Both the position numbers and the translations under genes were made by a program. A stretch of 33,687 nucleotides of DNA from an uncultured Oscillospiraceae bacterium. Lineage in GTDB: Bacteria > Bacillota > Clostridia > Oscillospirales > Oscillospiraceae. The notes beneath the pieces were generated by a model. That model made no database searches, had not been told where the DNA came from, and worked only from the letters and a program-made list of their open reading frames with translations. Below are positions 16,458 to 24,022 of the stretch, one piece after another. Location: the NCBI GenBank assembly GCA_944387615.1, contig CALXFP010000009.1, forward strand, positions 1 to 33,687. The letters are read 5' to 3'. Numbering within the stretch: the stretch's first letter is position 1; every line of letters begins with the position of its first letter.

Positions 16458-17456
16458 ATGAGTAAGATACCTGTGATCGTGGATTGTGACCCTGGCCATG
16501 ATGATATGATGGCGCTGGTAATCGCTTGCTGCAGTCCGGAATTGGACGTAAAGCTGGTGACGACCGTTGCAGGCAATAAGCCTCTGGAATTGGTTACCCG
16601 CAATGCACTGAATGTGATGCATTATATCGGCGCAGACCACATTCCTCTGGCAGAAGGATGTGATCGTCCAATTGTTCGGCCGAAGGACCATGTCATTCCC
16701 AAGCTGGCAGAATTCCGGCGTCATACGGATTCCATCGAGAATGGCGCTCACGGAGCATCCGGACTGGACGGATTCACCTTCCCGGAAAACAACCCAAAGA
16801 AACCCATCGGCATTCGCGCGGTGGAAGCAATGGCGAATGTGCTGCGGGAGAGCGAGCAGAAGGTTACCATCATCCCCCTTGGCCCGCTGACCAATGTGGC
16901 CCTGCTGCTGCGCTGCTATCCCCATCTGATTTCCAAAATCGAAAAGATTTCCCTGATGGGCGGCTCCAGCGAATTTGTGTTTACCCGGCCGTTTATGGAA
17001 TTTAACACTTTTGTAGACCCGGAAGCCACGAAAATCGTGTTTGAAAGCGGCGTTCCCATCATCATGTACGGATACGATGTAACCTACACTGTGTTGTACG
17101 ATCAAAGCGTCATCGACCGGATTGCCTCCCATGACAACCAGACTTCGTACATGGTTTCCCAGCTGCTCAAGGCATTTATGTACCGACATAACGGCGCGTT
17201 CAAATGGCTGGGATTGACGGACACTTGCCCGATCCATGATGCCTGCGCTGTGGCAGGCGTGGTCGATCCTTCCCTGATTACCCAGAGCCGCTATCTGCAT
17301 GTGGATATTGAAACCGGCGGAGATTTCCTCAACGGCGCTACGGTTTGCGACTATGCCAATACGACCCATTTGAAGCCGAATGTTCAGGTGGTATATCGCA
17401 TGGACAATGAACGCTTCTTCGACTTAATGGAGCGCTGCTCCGCAGGAGGAAAGTAA
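16458..17456 (+). CDS. Inosine/uridine-preferring nucleoside hydrolase, copy 2
   Basis: A 332-aa paralog of the preceding gene, with the same DCDPGHDD motif (residues 9-16), GPLTN, EFNTFVDPEATKIVFESGVP and HDACAVAGVVDP. It is 11 residues shorter, lacking part of the insertion after residue 80 of copy 1 (the segment around RRRMYPDQGSQEPKEK). That segment lies between the conserved parts and may affect substrate access, so the two enzymes may split purine and pyrimidine nucleosides. It is the last gene of the operon, with GGGGGG seven bases before the ATG and a strong terminator 54 bases after the stop. Confidence 0.95.
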   Translation: MSKIPVIVDCDPGHDDMMALVIACCSPELDVKLVTTVAGNKPLELVTRNALNVMHYIGADHIPLAEGCDRPIVRPKDHVIPKLAEFRRHTDSIENGAHGASGLDGFTFPENNPKKPIGIRAVEAMANVLRESEQKVTIIPLGPLTNVALLLRCYPHLISKIEKISLMGGSSEFVFTRPFMEFNTFVDPEATKIVFESGVPIIMYGYDVTYTVLYDQSVIDRIASHDNQTSYMVSQLLKAFMYRHNGAFKWLGLTDTCPIHDACAVAGVVDPSLITQSRYLHVDIETGGDFLNGATVCDYANTTHLKPNVQVVYRMDNERFFDLMERCSAGGK

Positions 17457-17509
17457 ACCGGCCCCGTCAAAGCGGCAGGTTAACGATACCCTATCCCCGA
17501 GTACAAGCA

Positions 17510-17551
17510 CCCCCGCACATTACGCAAGCCATAATGTGCGGGGGATTCTTA
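17510..17551 (+). terminator. Terminator of the nucleoside operon, right copy of the repeated hairpin
   Basis: CCCCCGCACATTA (17510-17522) pairs perfectly with 17532-17544, followed by ATTCTTA. Both arms are identical to the arms of the hairpin at 6450-6483; only loop and tail differ. Confidence 0.85.
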
Positions 17552-17751
17552 TGGTTCTTTCCTGCTGACAGGCACAGATTCCGCCATTGGTTTCCCTGAA
17601 ATGCATCCATCGTTTCAACGGCAGAACTGCGGCGCACTTTCTGCTCCCCGGCAATCCCCAGGCAGGAATTTGGGGCTTGACGAAGGGGTAAAGGATATGT
17701 TACGGTACATTTATATCATACTTATGCCGAAAGAAAGGGGCGTGTTATTTC

Positions 17752-19359
17752 GTGAACGTCTTTCTTGCCAAACAGTGGAAGTGGTGCGGGCTTTTTGTGC
17801 TGATTACCCTGCCCCTGGCCTTTCTTGCGCCTTACAAGTCCTATGTCATCCAATGGCTCATCGACGCCCAGTCCGCTGCCCAGATTCCCCGGCTGCTGGC
17901 GGCTGGCGGCGGTATCTTTCTTTCGGTTTTCCTGCTGGAGTGGGCGGGGCGTAACATCTTTTCCCGCATCAACACCTCTGTCGCCTGCAGGATCCGGCAG
18001 GAACTGCTGGGTGGGATGCTCTCCCGGGATTTGGGGGCGTTCAAGCAGGAGACCGTGGGCAGCTATGTCTCCCAGCTGACAAACGACATCACCGCCATCC
18101 AAAATGAATTTCTCACCCCCCTTTATAACATTGTGCTTTACGGCGGGATGCTGCTTTTCTCCCTGTTTTTTCTCTACCGCATTCACCCGCTGATGTTCCT
18201 CATTGCCGTAGCCATGGCTGTTTTCCCCGCCGTGCTCCCCCACATCTTCGCCCGGCATCTCAAGAAAAGCCGCGGGGCTTTTTCCAAAGAAAACGCTGCC
18301 TACGTCACCGTCAGCAAGGATATTCTGCAGGGATTTGAGACTCTGCGCAGCTTTGGCGGGGAGGAAAACGCCGCCCGGCAGCACCACGCTTCCGCCGCCG
18401 CTCTGGCCCGGTCCGAGCTGCGCTACAATCAGGTCATCAACTGCAACATTGCCACCACATCCTTTATCGGACAGGTGGTATTCTATCTGGTGCTGGCCAT
18501 CGGCATTGTGCTGGTGTTTCGGGGGGATCTCACCATCGGATACCTGGTGACGGCGACGAATCTCATCAACTTTACCAATCAGCCCGTGCAGATCATCTCC
18601 CAGAGCGTTTCCAAAATCATTGCTACGAAGGACATCCGCCGTCGTCTCGCCGCAGCCTGTGAACGGGCAGCCCAGAGTGCCGACACAGAAAGCCGTGCCG
18701 AGGGCTACACCCTTGCGCTGAAGCATGTTCGCTTCCGCTACAGTGAAAACGGACCGTGGGTGCTGGACGATATCTGCTGCACCTTTGAAGAAGGCAAAAA
18801 GTATGCCCTTGTCGGCGCCTCCGGTGCCGGAAAATCCACCCTGGCCAAGGTCATTGCCGGGATGTATGGCAGGTTTGAAGGTACGATCACCTGCGGCGGG
18901 AAGGACGTGCGCAGGATGTCCCGTCAGGAATTTACGGACACCCTGGCCATCATCCCCCAGAGTCCCTTTCTGTTCAACGGCACGGTGCTGGAAAATATCA
19001 CCCTTTTCTGCGACAAGTGGACGGAAGCGGAGGTTCTGTCCGCCGCCCGGCAGGCAGGGCTGGCAGATCTGCTTGCTGCGCTTCCCCTGGGGCTGCACAG
19101 CGAGATTCTGGAAAACAGCCTCTCCGGCGGACAGGCACAGCGCATCGGCATTGCCCGGGCGCTGCTGCGAAAACCGTCTATTCTCCTTGCAGATGAACCC
19201 ACGGCGAACCTGGACAGCGCCCTTGCCGATGACATCGAAAGCCTGTTGATGGACTGGCCCGGCACTGCGATTCTGATTACCCACCGCAAAAGTGAATTGG
19301 TGCTCAGCAGAGCCGACGGCATTCTGGAATTTGCAAAGGGCAGCATTCTCCCAAAATAA
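17752..19359 (+). CDS. ABC exporter, fused membrane and ATPase domains
   Basis: A 535-aa half-transporter: six-helix ABC membrane domain (about residues 1-310) followed by a nucleotide-binding domain with Walker A GASGAGKST (about 355-363), Q-loop IIPQSPFLFNG, signature LSGGQAQRIGIARAL (about 456), Walker B ILLADEPTANLD and H-loop ITHRKSE. It would work as a homodimer or with a partner not seen here. GTG 17752 starts MNVFLAKQWKW; AAAGGGG lies 13 bases upstream, rather far, and no better start is present. There is no peptidase domain. It is convergent with the agr-like genes; peptide or drug export is plausible, but substrate is unknown. Confidence 0.9.
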   Translation: MNVFLAKQWKWCGLFVLITLPLAFLAPYKSYVIQWLIDAQSAAQIPRLLAAGGGIFLSVFLLEWAGRNIFSRINTSVACRIRQELLGGMLSRDLGAFKQETVGSYVSQLTNDITAIQNEFLTPLYNIVLYGGMLLFSLFFLYRIHPLMFLIAVAMAVFPAVLPHIFARHLKKSRGAFSKENAAYVTVSKDILQGFETLRSFGGEENAARQHHASAAALARSELRYNQVINCNIATTSFIGQVVFYLVLAIGIVLVFRGDLTIGYLVTATNLINFTNQPVQIISQSVSKIIATKDIRRRLAAACERAAQSADTESRAEGYTLALKHVRFRYSENGPWVLDDICCTFEEGKKYALVGASGAGKSTLAKVIAGMYGRFEGTITCGGKDVRRMSRQEFTDTLAIIPQSPFLFNGTVLENITLFCDKWTEAEVLSAARQAGLADLLAALPLGLHSEILENSLSGGQAQRIGIARALLRKPSILLADEPTANLDSALADDIESLLMDWPGTAILITHRKSELVLSRADGILEFAKGSILPK

Positions 19360-19421
19360 TCTGCCAGCTGCCCCAAGGGAGAATCCCTCTTCCGGCGGCC
19401 CAGGAATCCCAGCGAAACGAA

Positions 19422-19453
19422 AAGCGCACCGCCAAAGGCGGTGCGCTTATTTG
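19422..19453. terminator. Bidirectional terminator between ABC exporter and agrC
   Basis: AAGCGCACCGCC (19422-19433) pairs perfectly with 19437-19448 around an AAA loop. T-rich sequence follows on both strands (TTATTTG on plus; TTTTCGTTT on minus), serving the two convergent genes. Confidence 0.85.
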
Positions 19454-19466
19454 CTGATTGGGATGC

Positions 19467-20789
19467 TCAAGTCTGGATCTGTGCCTTTCCGGGTCTTAGT
19501 TTGCTTGGCTGGGCAATCATAACCGTCACGGTAAAAATCCCCGCCCTTTCATCATATGTCCATTCAAAGTCGCCATGGTATTTGCGCAGCACTTTTTTCA
19601 CACTTTTCAACCCAAATCCATGGAGTTTTCTATCTTCCTTGGAGGTAACCAGCATTCCGGAGCAGGTATTGGGCGGTGCGGCGCAGCTGTTGGAGAGAAT
19701 CATAATGTCAAACCCGTTGCGAATGGTGGTCTCCAGGGAAATTTGTTTCCGGGCGGATTGCTCCGTGGCGGTTACCGCATTGTCCATCAGGTTCCCCAGA
19801 ACCGCCACCAGGTCCATGTCCTCCATCTTCTTCAGGTTGCAGCTTCTTACGTTGTAGTCAAAGGAAATCCCCCGCCGCTCGCAGTCCAGGACGTATTTTC
19901 CGATCATCACATCCAGCATCAGATTGCCGCTTCGGCAGCTTTTGGAATAGGTATTCAGCTGATCTGTCATCTTGGCAATGTAGCTGGCAATGGCAGGGTC
20001 CTGATTTCTCGCCTGTATGGCTGCCAGATGATTTTTCGCATCGTGGGCGTAGAGCATCAGGTTCTGATTCTGCCGTTCCAGGATATCGTAGTAGGACTTC
20101 TCCGTCTGGAGCTTGTCGTATTCGCTTTTCAAGCGAATGTATTCACCGTTTTCCTCAATCTGCTGCTGATAGGTGATAAACTGGAGCAAGGTAGCGCCAA
20201 AGATAATGGCGCTGCACACCGCAAGGAGCAGCTGCACTTTGTATGTAATGCTGTCCTGGGCACAGATATACCAGAATGCACTCATACAGGCAGCCACGGA
20301 CAGCGGATAGTAAAACAGCAGCAGGGGAGCCTTGGTAAAATTGGCTTTGGGATTGATGATATTGGACAAAATCAAGCAGGTCAGAAGCAGCAGCGTCTTG
20401 CATACAAAGGCAGCCATGGCAAGCAGGGGCAAATTGCGGTTCACTTCTCCGGCATTCGCTCCGGCAAGGGCCGAGAGAAACAAAATCGAGCCGATTTCCA
20501 ATGCAAAATTCAGCGCATCCAGGACAATGGCATAACACGCCCTGGAAATCCACCGCATCTCAAAGCAGACGGAGGTAAATACAATTTTGATGCCAATGGA
20601 AACCAGGGTGTTGATGAAAACGTTATTGTGAAAGAGCAAATTGATGCCGGAGCCCAACTCAAACAGCACAAGCCCAACGCCAATGCATTTCCAGGCTGAG
20701 CACCGCCGGGTGGAGATTCTGGAAAAGAAAATATACACAATCAGCATTTCAAATCCATAGACGGTGCAGGAAATCAGAGGGTTGAGCAT
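19467..20789 (-). CDS. agrC: AgrC-like sensor histidine kinase
   Basis: A 440-aa membrane sensor kinase of the HPK10 type used for cyclic peptide sensing. About six hydrophobic helices fill residues 5-205, then a coiled region, the phospho-acceptor box YAHDAKNHLAAI (His249), the N box NLMDNAVTA (333-341) and the G box GFGLKSVKKVLRKYHG (from 391). It would detect the processed AgrD peptide outside and phosphorylate the adjacent response regulator. ATG 20789 is one base after the TAG of agrA, so both are in one transcript with the regulator first, the reverse of the staphylococcal agrCA order. Confidence 0.92.
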   Translation of the reverse strand: MLNPLISCTVYGFEMLIVYIFFSRISTRRCSAWKCIGVGLVLFELGSGINLLFHNNVFINTLVSIGIKIVFTSVCFEMRWISRACYAIVLDALNFALEIGSILFLSALAGANAGEVNRNLPLLAMAAFVCKTLLLLTCLILSNIINPKANFTKAPLLLFYYPLSVAACMSAFWYICAQDSITYKVQLLLAVCSAIIFGATLLQFITYQQQIEENGEYIRLKSEYDKLQTEKSYYDILERQNQNLMLYAHDAKNHLAAIQARNQDPAIASYIAKMTDQLNTYSKSCRSGNLMLDVMIGKYVLDCERRGISFDYNVRSCNLKKMEDMDLVAVLGNLMDNAVTATEQSARKQISLETTIRNGFDIMILSNSCAAPPNTCSGMLVTSKEDRKLHGFGLKSVKKVLRKYHGDFEWTYDERAGIFTVTVMIAQPSKLRPGKAQIQT

Positions 20790-20790
20790 A

Positions 20791-21489
20791 CTATCTTCTC
20801 CTTAAGTATTCAAACCAGTATTTGTGAAACTGGGCCTGCTTTCTGGGGGCAATGGGAATCCGGGTGCCGTCTGTCAAGTACAGCTCGGAATAGGAGTACT
20901 GATTGACATAGTGCAGATTCACCACAAAGGACTTGTGCACCTGGTAGAAAAATAACGGCGGCAGTTTCTCGCTGATCTGCTCAAAGCTTTCCCGGATGGG
21001 AAGGCTCTGATTTTTCGTCTTTAAGTAGTTTTTCCGATTAGAACGGGTCAGATATAAGATATCATCAATTAAAATTCTTTGCTGCACATTGTCGCCGTAC
21101 AGGAAAATATCCACATAGGCCCCATCGATATACTCCATGGCCTTGTCCAGACCGGAATACAGGCGGCATACGTCAAAGGGCTTGGAGTAGTAGCGAAAGG
21201 CGTGCAAATCCATGGCATCGTCCTGGTATTCGTCATAGTTGGTTACGAAGAACAGGGCAATTTTGCTGTTTCGCTTCTTCAGCTCTTTTGCCAGGGTAAT
21301 GCCGTCCGTCTGGGCCATTTGAATATCCAGAAACGCCAGGTCAAACCGGGTACCGCTGTGCAAAACGGACGTAGGATCTGTAGAAGTAATGATCTCATGG
21401 GCAACAAACCGGTTGGCCATATATTCATGCACATGGGCACGGAGAATTTCCACATACGCTTCTTCGTCATCACAGATCAATATTTTCAT
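20791..21489 (-). CDS. agrA: AgrA-like LytTR response regulator
   Basis: A 232-aa response regulator: receiver domain with the acidic pair DDEE near residue 8 and the phospho-acceptor Asp55 in AFLDIQM, then a C-terminal LytTR DNA-binding domain (about residues 130-230, with ILYLTRSNRKNY and the FYQVHKSFVVNLHYV segment). Such regulators bind direct repeats upstream of agr promoters. GGGAGGGG is at a suitable distance before the ATG at 21489. It has a promoter of its own candidate type 50-80 bases upstream and is followed at once by the kinase gene. Confidence 0.93.
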   Translation of the reverse strand: MKILICDDEEAYVEILRAHVHEYMANRFVAHEIITSTDPTSVLHSGTRFDLAFLDIQMAQTDGITLAKELKKRNSKIALFFVTNYDEYQDDAMDLHAFRYYSKPFDVCRLYSGLDKAMEYIDGAYVDIFLYGDNVQQRILIDDILYLTRSNRKNYLKTKNQSLPIRESFEQISEKLPPLFFYQVHKSFVVNLHYVNQYSYSELYLTDGTRIPIAPRKQAQFHKYWFEYLRRR

Positions 21490-21540
21490 GGAGTATCCCC
21501 TCCCAATAATACAGAATTGACCGCCAGATACGGCGGGTCT

Positions 21541-21570
21541 ATTCTACCATAGCGAGCGTCTTTGCCGCAA
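21541..21570 (-). promoter_or_regulatory. Candidate promoter of agrA-agrC
   Basis: On the minus strand TTGCGG (complement of 21565-21570) and TAGAAT (complement of 21541-21546) are 18 bases apart in the gap between the XRE gene and agrA. Confidence 0.45.
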
Positions 21571-21603
21571 GCAAATTGTGCAAAAACCAAGCGGCAATAT
21601 TTG

Positions 21604-21927
21604 CTATTCCCTGTCATTCGACTGCACATATATCTTCAGAAGCTGCGCCAGTACCCCCTGTTCATGGGGTGACAGGCGCATAATCAGACTGGTAATTTCA
21701 TCGGCCTGCGGGCTGATTCTGCCGATCAGATAGTAATCCGGAGTGTTTCCCAGTACGGTACAAAGTTTGAAAAGCATGGGTGCGGTGATGGTATACGTCC
21801 CCCGCTCAATCCCGGATAAATGATTTTTGGAATAGCCGATCTGACTGCAAAGCTGCTCCTGGGTCAGGCCGCAGGCATTGCGCATCCGGGCAATCCGTTT
21901 GCCGATTTCTCGTTTGTTCATTTCCAT
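21604..21927 (-). CDS. XRE-family regulator in the agr-like locus
   Basis: A 107-aa protein with an N-terminal Cro/CI-type helix-turn-helix (about residues 8-62: IGKRIARMRNACGLTQEQLC with SKNHLSGIERGTYTITAPML) and a short helical C-terminus (PQADEITSLIMRLSPHEQGVLAQLL) that may mediate dimerisation. ATG 21927 starts MEMNKREIG; only a weak GGTGA is upstream, and the ATG two codons later is an alternative. It lies between agrA and the divergent agrD promoter region, in the agrAC orientation, so it is well placed to repress or tune agrD-agrB. Such an added regulator is not part of the staphylococcal system. Confidence 0.88.
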   Translation of the reverse strand: MEMNKREIGKRIARMRNACGLTQEQLCSQIGYSKNHLSGIERGTYTITAPMLFKLCTVLGNTPDYYLIGRISPQADEITSLIMRLSPHEQGVLAQLLKIYVQSNDRE

Positions 21928-22107
21928 GTAACGTCACCACTGCTGTTCCAGCTGTTTCTTCTTTCCAGATGGAATCTGCATGAAAATTATGTATTGTTCT
22001 GTATCCTATGTATTTTCGGCATTTTTCCCTTATTTTCCCCTTTTTCTGCAGGCTGCCTTGAAAAGGATTCTCCATTGTGCTACTGTGCTGGCAAGGAGGT
22101 GATAAAC

Positions 22108-22257
22108 ATGAAAAAGGTAACCACCCTGGCTGCGAAGATCGCAAAGAAGACTGCGCAGAGCGCTCTGCGCCGTGATGCCAATCAGACCACCTGCAACATC
22201 ATCTTTCAGCCCAAAGCTCCTGCCGGCCTGAACCGCTTCAAGAAGGAGAACGCATGA
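22108..22257 (+). CDS. agrD: AgrD-like cyclic lactone autoinducer precursor
   Basis: A 49-aa pre-peptide with the three AgrD parts. The N-terminal amphipathic Lys/Ala leader (MKKVTTLAAKIAKKTAQSAL) targets the membrane. The core has one Cys at residue 29 followed by N-I-I-F. The C-terminal recognition tail starts QPKAP (34-38) and ends in charged residues. By analogy with staphylococcal AgrD, AgrB would cut after Phe33 and close a thiolactone between Cys29 and the Phe33 carboxyl, giving a five-residue ring with an N-terminal tail such as TT. A consensus AGGAGGTGA lies five bases before ATG 22108. The stop overlaps the agrB start by four bases (ATGA). Confidence 0.9.
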   Translation: MKKVTTLAAKIAKKTAQSALRRDANQTTCNIIFQPKAPAGLNRFKKENA

Positions 22258-22865
22258 TCTCCTCAGCGGCAAAGCGTATCTGTGGTTTCTTGGTCTGCGC
22301 CGGTGTCGTTTCCCAGGAGGAATCGGAGCTGTATGAATACGGTTTCTTCCTGCTGATCTCCCGGGCAGTATTCTTTGTCCTGGTATGCACCTTGGGGCTG
22401 CTTTGCGATTTGTTTTGGGAGTGCATCCTTTTTTATCTGCACTTTTCCCTGCTGCGCGGATATGCCGGAGGCGTGCATGCATCCAAGGAATCGATCTGCA
22501 CCTTTTGGACAACCTTCTGCTTCTGTCTGGCGGTTGCGGGAATGGGATGGCTGCGCTCCTCCGGTTTGAGTGCAATCGCCTGGGGCATGCTGTTGGTATT
22601 TGGGCCCATGGTTTGGATATTCAGCCCTCTGGATGTTCCGGAAAAGCCGCTGACCACATCAGAAAAGCGGCGCTATGGCAGGATTTCCAAAGGGCTTGTC
22701 CTTGGTTCCGCCCTGATTGCCATTTTCGCAGCGCAAATAGGATTTCCCCTTCTTTTGTGGGTAATTCCCTGGAGCGTTGCACTGGAAGGTCTGCTGCTTC
22801 TGGCGGGCTTTCTGAAACAGAGCCGCAGTCAAGGCCAGCAGAAAATATTCCGCAATTTGACATAA
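22254..22865 (+). CDS. agrB: AgrB-like autoinducer-processing membrane protease
   Basis: A 203-aa integral membrane Cys endopeptidase of the AgrB family. The motif RGYAGGVHASKESICTFW carries the catalytic His75 and Cys82, seven residues apart as in staphylococcal AgrB. Several hydrophobic helices follow and the C-terminus is short and polar. It removes the AgrD tail and forms the thiolactone. ATG 22254 is coupled to agrD by an ATGA overlap, and AAGGAG lies inside the end of agrD. The order D-B is the reverse of the classic B-D order. Confidence 0.95.
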   Translation: MISSAAKRICGFLVCAGVVSQEESELYEYGFFLLISRAVFFVLVCTLGLLCDLFWECILFYLHFSLLRGYAGGVHASKESICTFWTTFCFCLAVAGMGWLRSSGLSAIAWGMLLVFGPMVWIFSPLDVPEKPLTTSEKRRYGRISKGLVLGSALIAIFAAQIGFPLLLWVIPWSVALEGLLLLAGFLKQSRSQGQQKIFRNLT

Positions 22866-23066
22866 TTTTCTTGCAGTTTTGCATGAGCGCTTGCATTTTC
22901 CCAGAAACCCGGGTAAACTCTTCCCGTGGTTCTGAATTGGGCGCATGGGAATTGACCGGGTTGGGAAGGTTTGCCGTTCCATCGGAAACAAATTGCCACG
23001 GCTACAGACCAAGCTATAAGATAGCTTCCTCGGCAATCCATTTCATTTTTTGTAAGTGAATACCGA
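22866..23066 (+). other. Structured non-coding stretch after agrB
   Basis: No gene is visible. Two interleaved inverted pairs occur: AACCCGG (22906-22912) with CCGGGTT (22956-22962), and CTTCCC (22920-22925) with GGGAAG (22963-22968), an arrangement compatible with a pseudoknot or alternative folds. A further hairpin AAGCTAT-AAG-ATAGCTT lies at about 23010-23026. It may be a long 3' UTR of agrDB or a separate RNA ending at the next terminator. Confidence 0.35.
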
Positions 23067-23108
23067 GGCACGCTGCTTTTTACACCTGGGCAGCGTGCCT
23101 TACTTTCG
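23067..23108 (+). terminator. Terminator about 200 bases after agrB
   Basis: GGCACGCTGC (23067-23076) pairs perfectly with GCAGCGTGCC (23090-23099), followed by a modest TTACTTT tail. Nothing gene-like is seen between it and 23221. Confidence 0.65.
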
Positions 23109-23221
23109 CATCCAAAAGTCAGCCCAAGTTTCATGGCTCTGCCAGCACGCAGAACCTCCTCACAGTCCCGGAAGCCGGTCAGAATCCTCCGCCGAATGCC
23201 GAAAAGGTTTCGCCTACTTGT

Positions 23222-23479
23222 TCAAAACAGTTTTCCACCCGCTGTTTTCGCGCGAACCTTGCACCCGGCCCAGGCGATGAATTCCTCCGGCCTGGGACTG
23301 TTCCCTTTCATGGGAATCTGACGCCAGGCAGCTTGGATCGCCGGGTCCGGGTTGCGGAACCCCGCCTGAAGGGCTTCCTGCATGGCACCGCGCACTTCGG
23401 CCTCGGTAATGCCTTCCCGTCGGGCGATTTGCGCAATGATTTTTTGTATCTGGACTTCTTCCGCAATTTTTCTGAACAT
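23222..23479 (-). CDS. Small protein resembling the Spo0A C-terminal domain
   Basis: An 85-aa protein. ATG 23479 has AAAGGAG seven to eight bases upstream; the longer frame from 23521 lacks a ribosome site. The sequence ITEAEVRGAMQEALQAGF...KGNSPRPEEFIAWAG follows the pattern of small stand-alone proteins related to the Spo0A effector domain (an IRxAIE-type helix, then a KPTNSEFIA-type segment). No receiver domain is present. It may bind DNA or interact with another regulator, but function is unknown. It stands alone; a weak promoter (TCGACA...TATGCT on minus, near 23545-23573) may drive it. Confidence 0.65.
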   Translation of the reverse strand: MFRKIAEEVQIQKIIAQIARREGITEAEVRGAMQEALQAGFRNPDPAIQAAWRQIPMKGNSPRPEEFIAWAGCKVRAKTAGGKLF

Positions 23480-23683
23480 GGCAATGCTCCTTTTTGGTGT
23501 CTTGGTGAGATGGTTTTCCATCTCAATGTAACGCTATAGTAGCATACTCCGTTTCCGAAAGGTGTCGAATACCGTCGAGACTGGAAGAAATAGATAGACA
23601 AACCGCAGCAGTACCGCTTCTTCTGTCAGAGGTGCTGCAAAATCAGGGAACCTGATGCCGTCTTGATTCCCTTACGGAAATAC

Positions 23684-24022
23684 ATGCAGAAATGTGGTGT
23701 GACCTTGGATACAATTGAAAAGCTCCGCTGCCTTCTGGCGGAGCGAGGCTGGACAGAATACCGTTTGGCCAAGAAATGCGGATTGAACCAGTCAACAATT
23801 GCCAATATCTTCCGCAGAAATACCGTACCCTCCATCGCCACACTTGCGGTGATCTGCAAAGGCTTCGGCATCACATTGTCGCAGTTTTTTGCAGAAGAAG
23901 AGACGGTGGAATTGACACCTGACTTAAAAGCCGTTTTTGAATGCTGGGTAAATTTAACCCCTGCCCAAAAAAGCGCCGCTTTGCAGCTGCTGAAAGCCAT
24001 GAACAGTGAACATCAAACATAG
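23684..24022 (+). CDS. XRE-family transcriptional regulator
   Basis: A 112-aa protein with an HTH_3 domain at the N-terminus (TIEKLRCLLAERGWTEYRLAKKCGLNQSTIANIFRRN) followed by the conserved SIATLAVICKGFGITLSQFFAE segment and a helical tail ending in LLKAMNS. This type is common in Clostridia, often as a free-standing regulator. The start is uncertain: ATG 23684 was chosen, but GTG 23699 (V-T-L-D-T-I-E-K) is closer to the usual family start, and neither has a good ribosome site. It ends in a strong terminator and overlaps the tail of the convergent AraC remnant. Confidence 0.8.
   Translation: MQKCGVTLDTIEKLRCLLAERGWTEYRLAKKCGLNQSTIANIFRRNTVPSIATLAVICKGFGITLSQFFAEEETVELTPDLKAVFECWVNLTPAQKSAALQLLKAMNSEHQT

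Noticed and set aside
17722..19284. A 520-codon open frame on minus, opposite the ABC exporter
   Set aside because: The exporter on plus has all ABC motifs; the antisense frame has Gly/Gln/Asp-rich composition without any family feature.
22385..23059. A 224-codon plus frame overlapping agrB
   Set aside because: It lies in another frame of agrB and continues into the non-coding stretch; agrB has catalytic motifs and coupled start.
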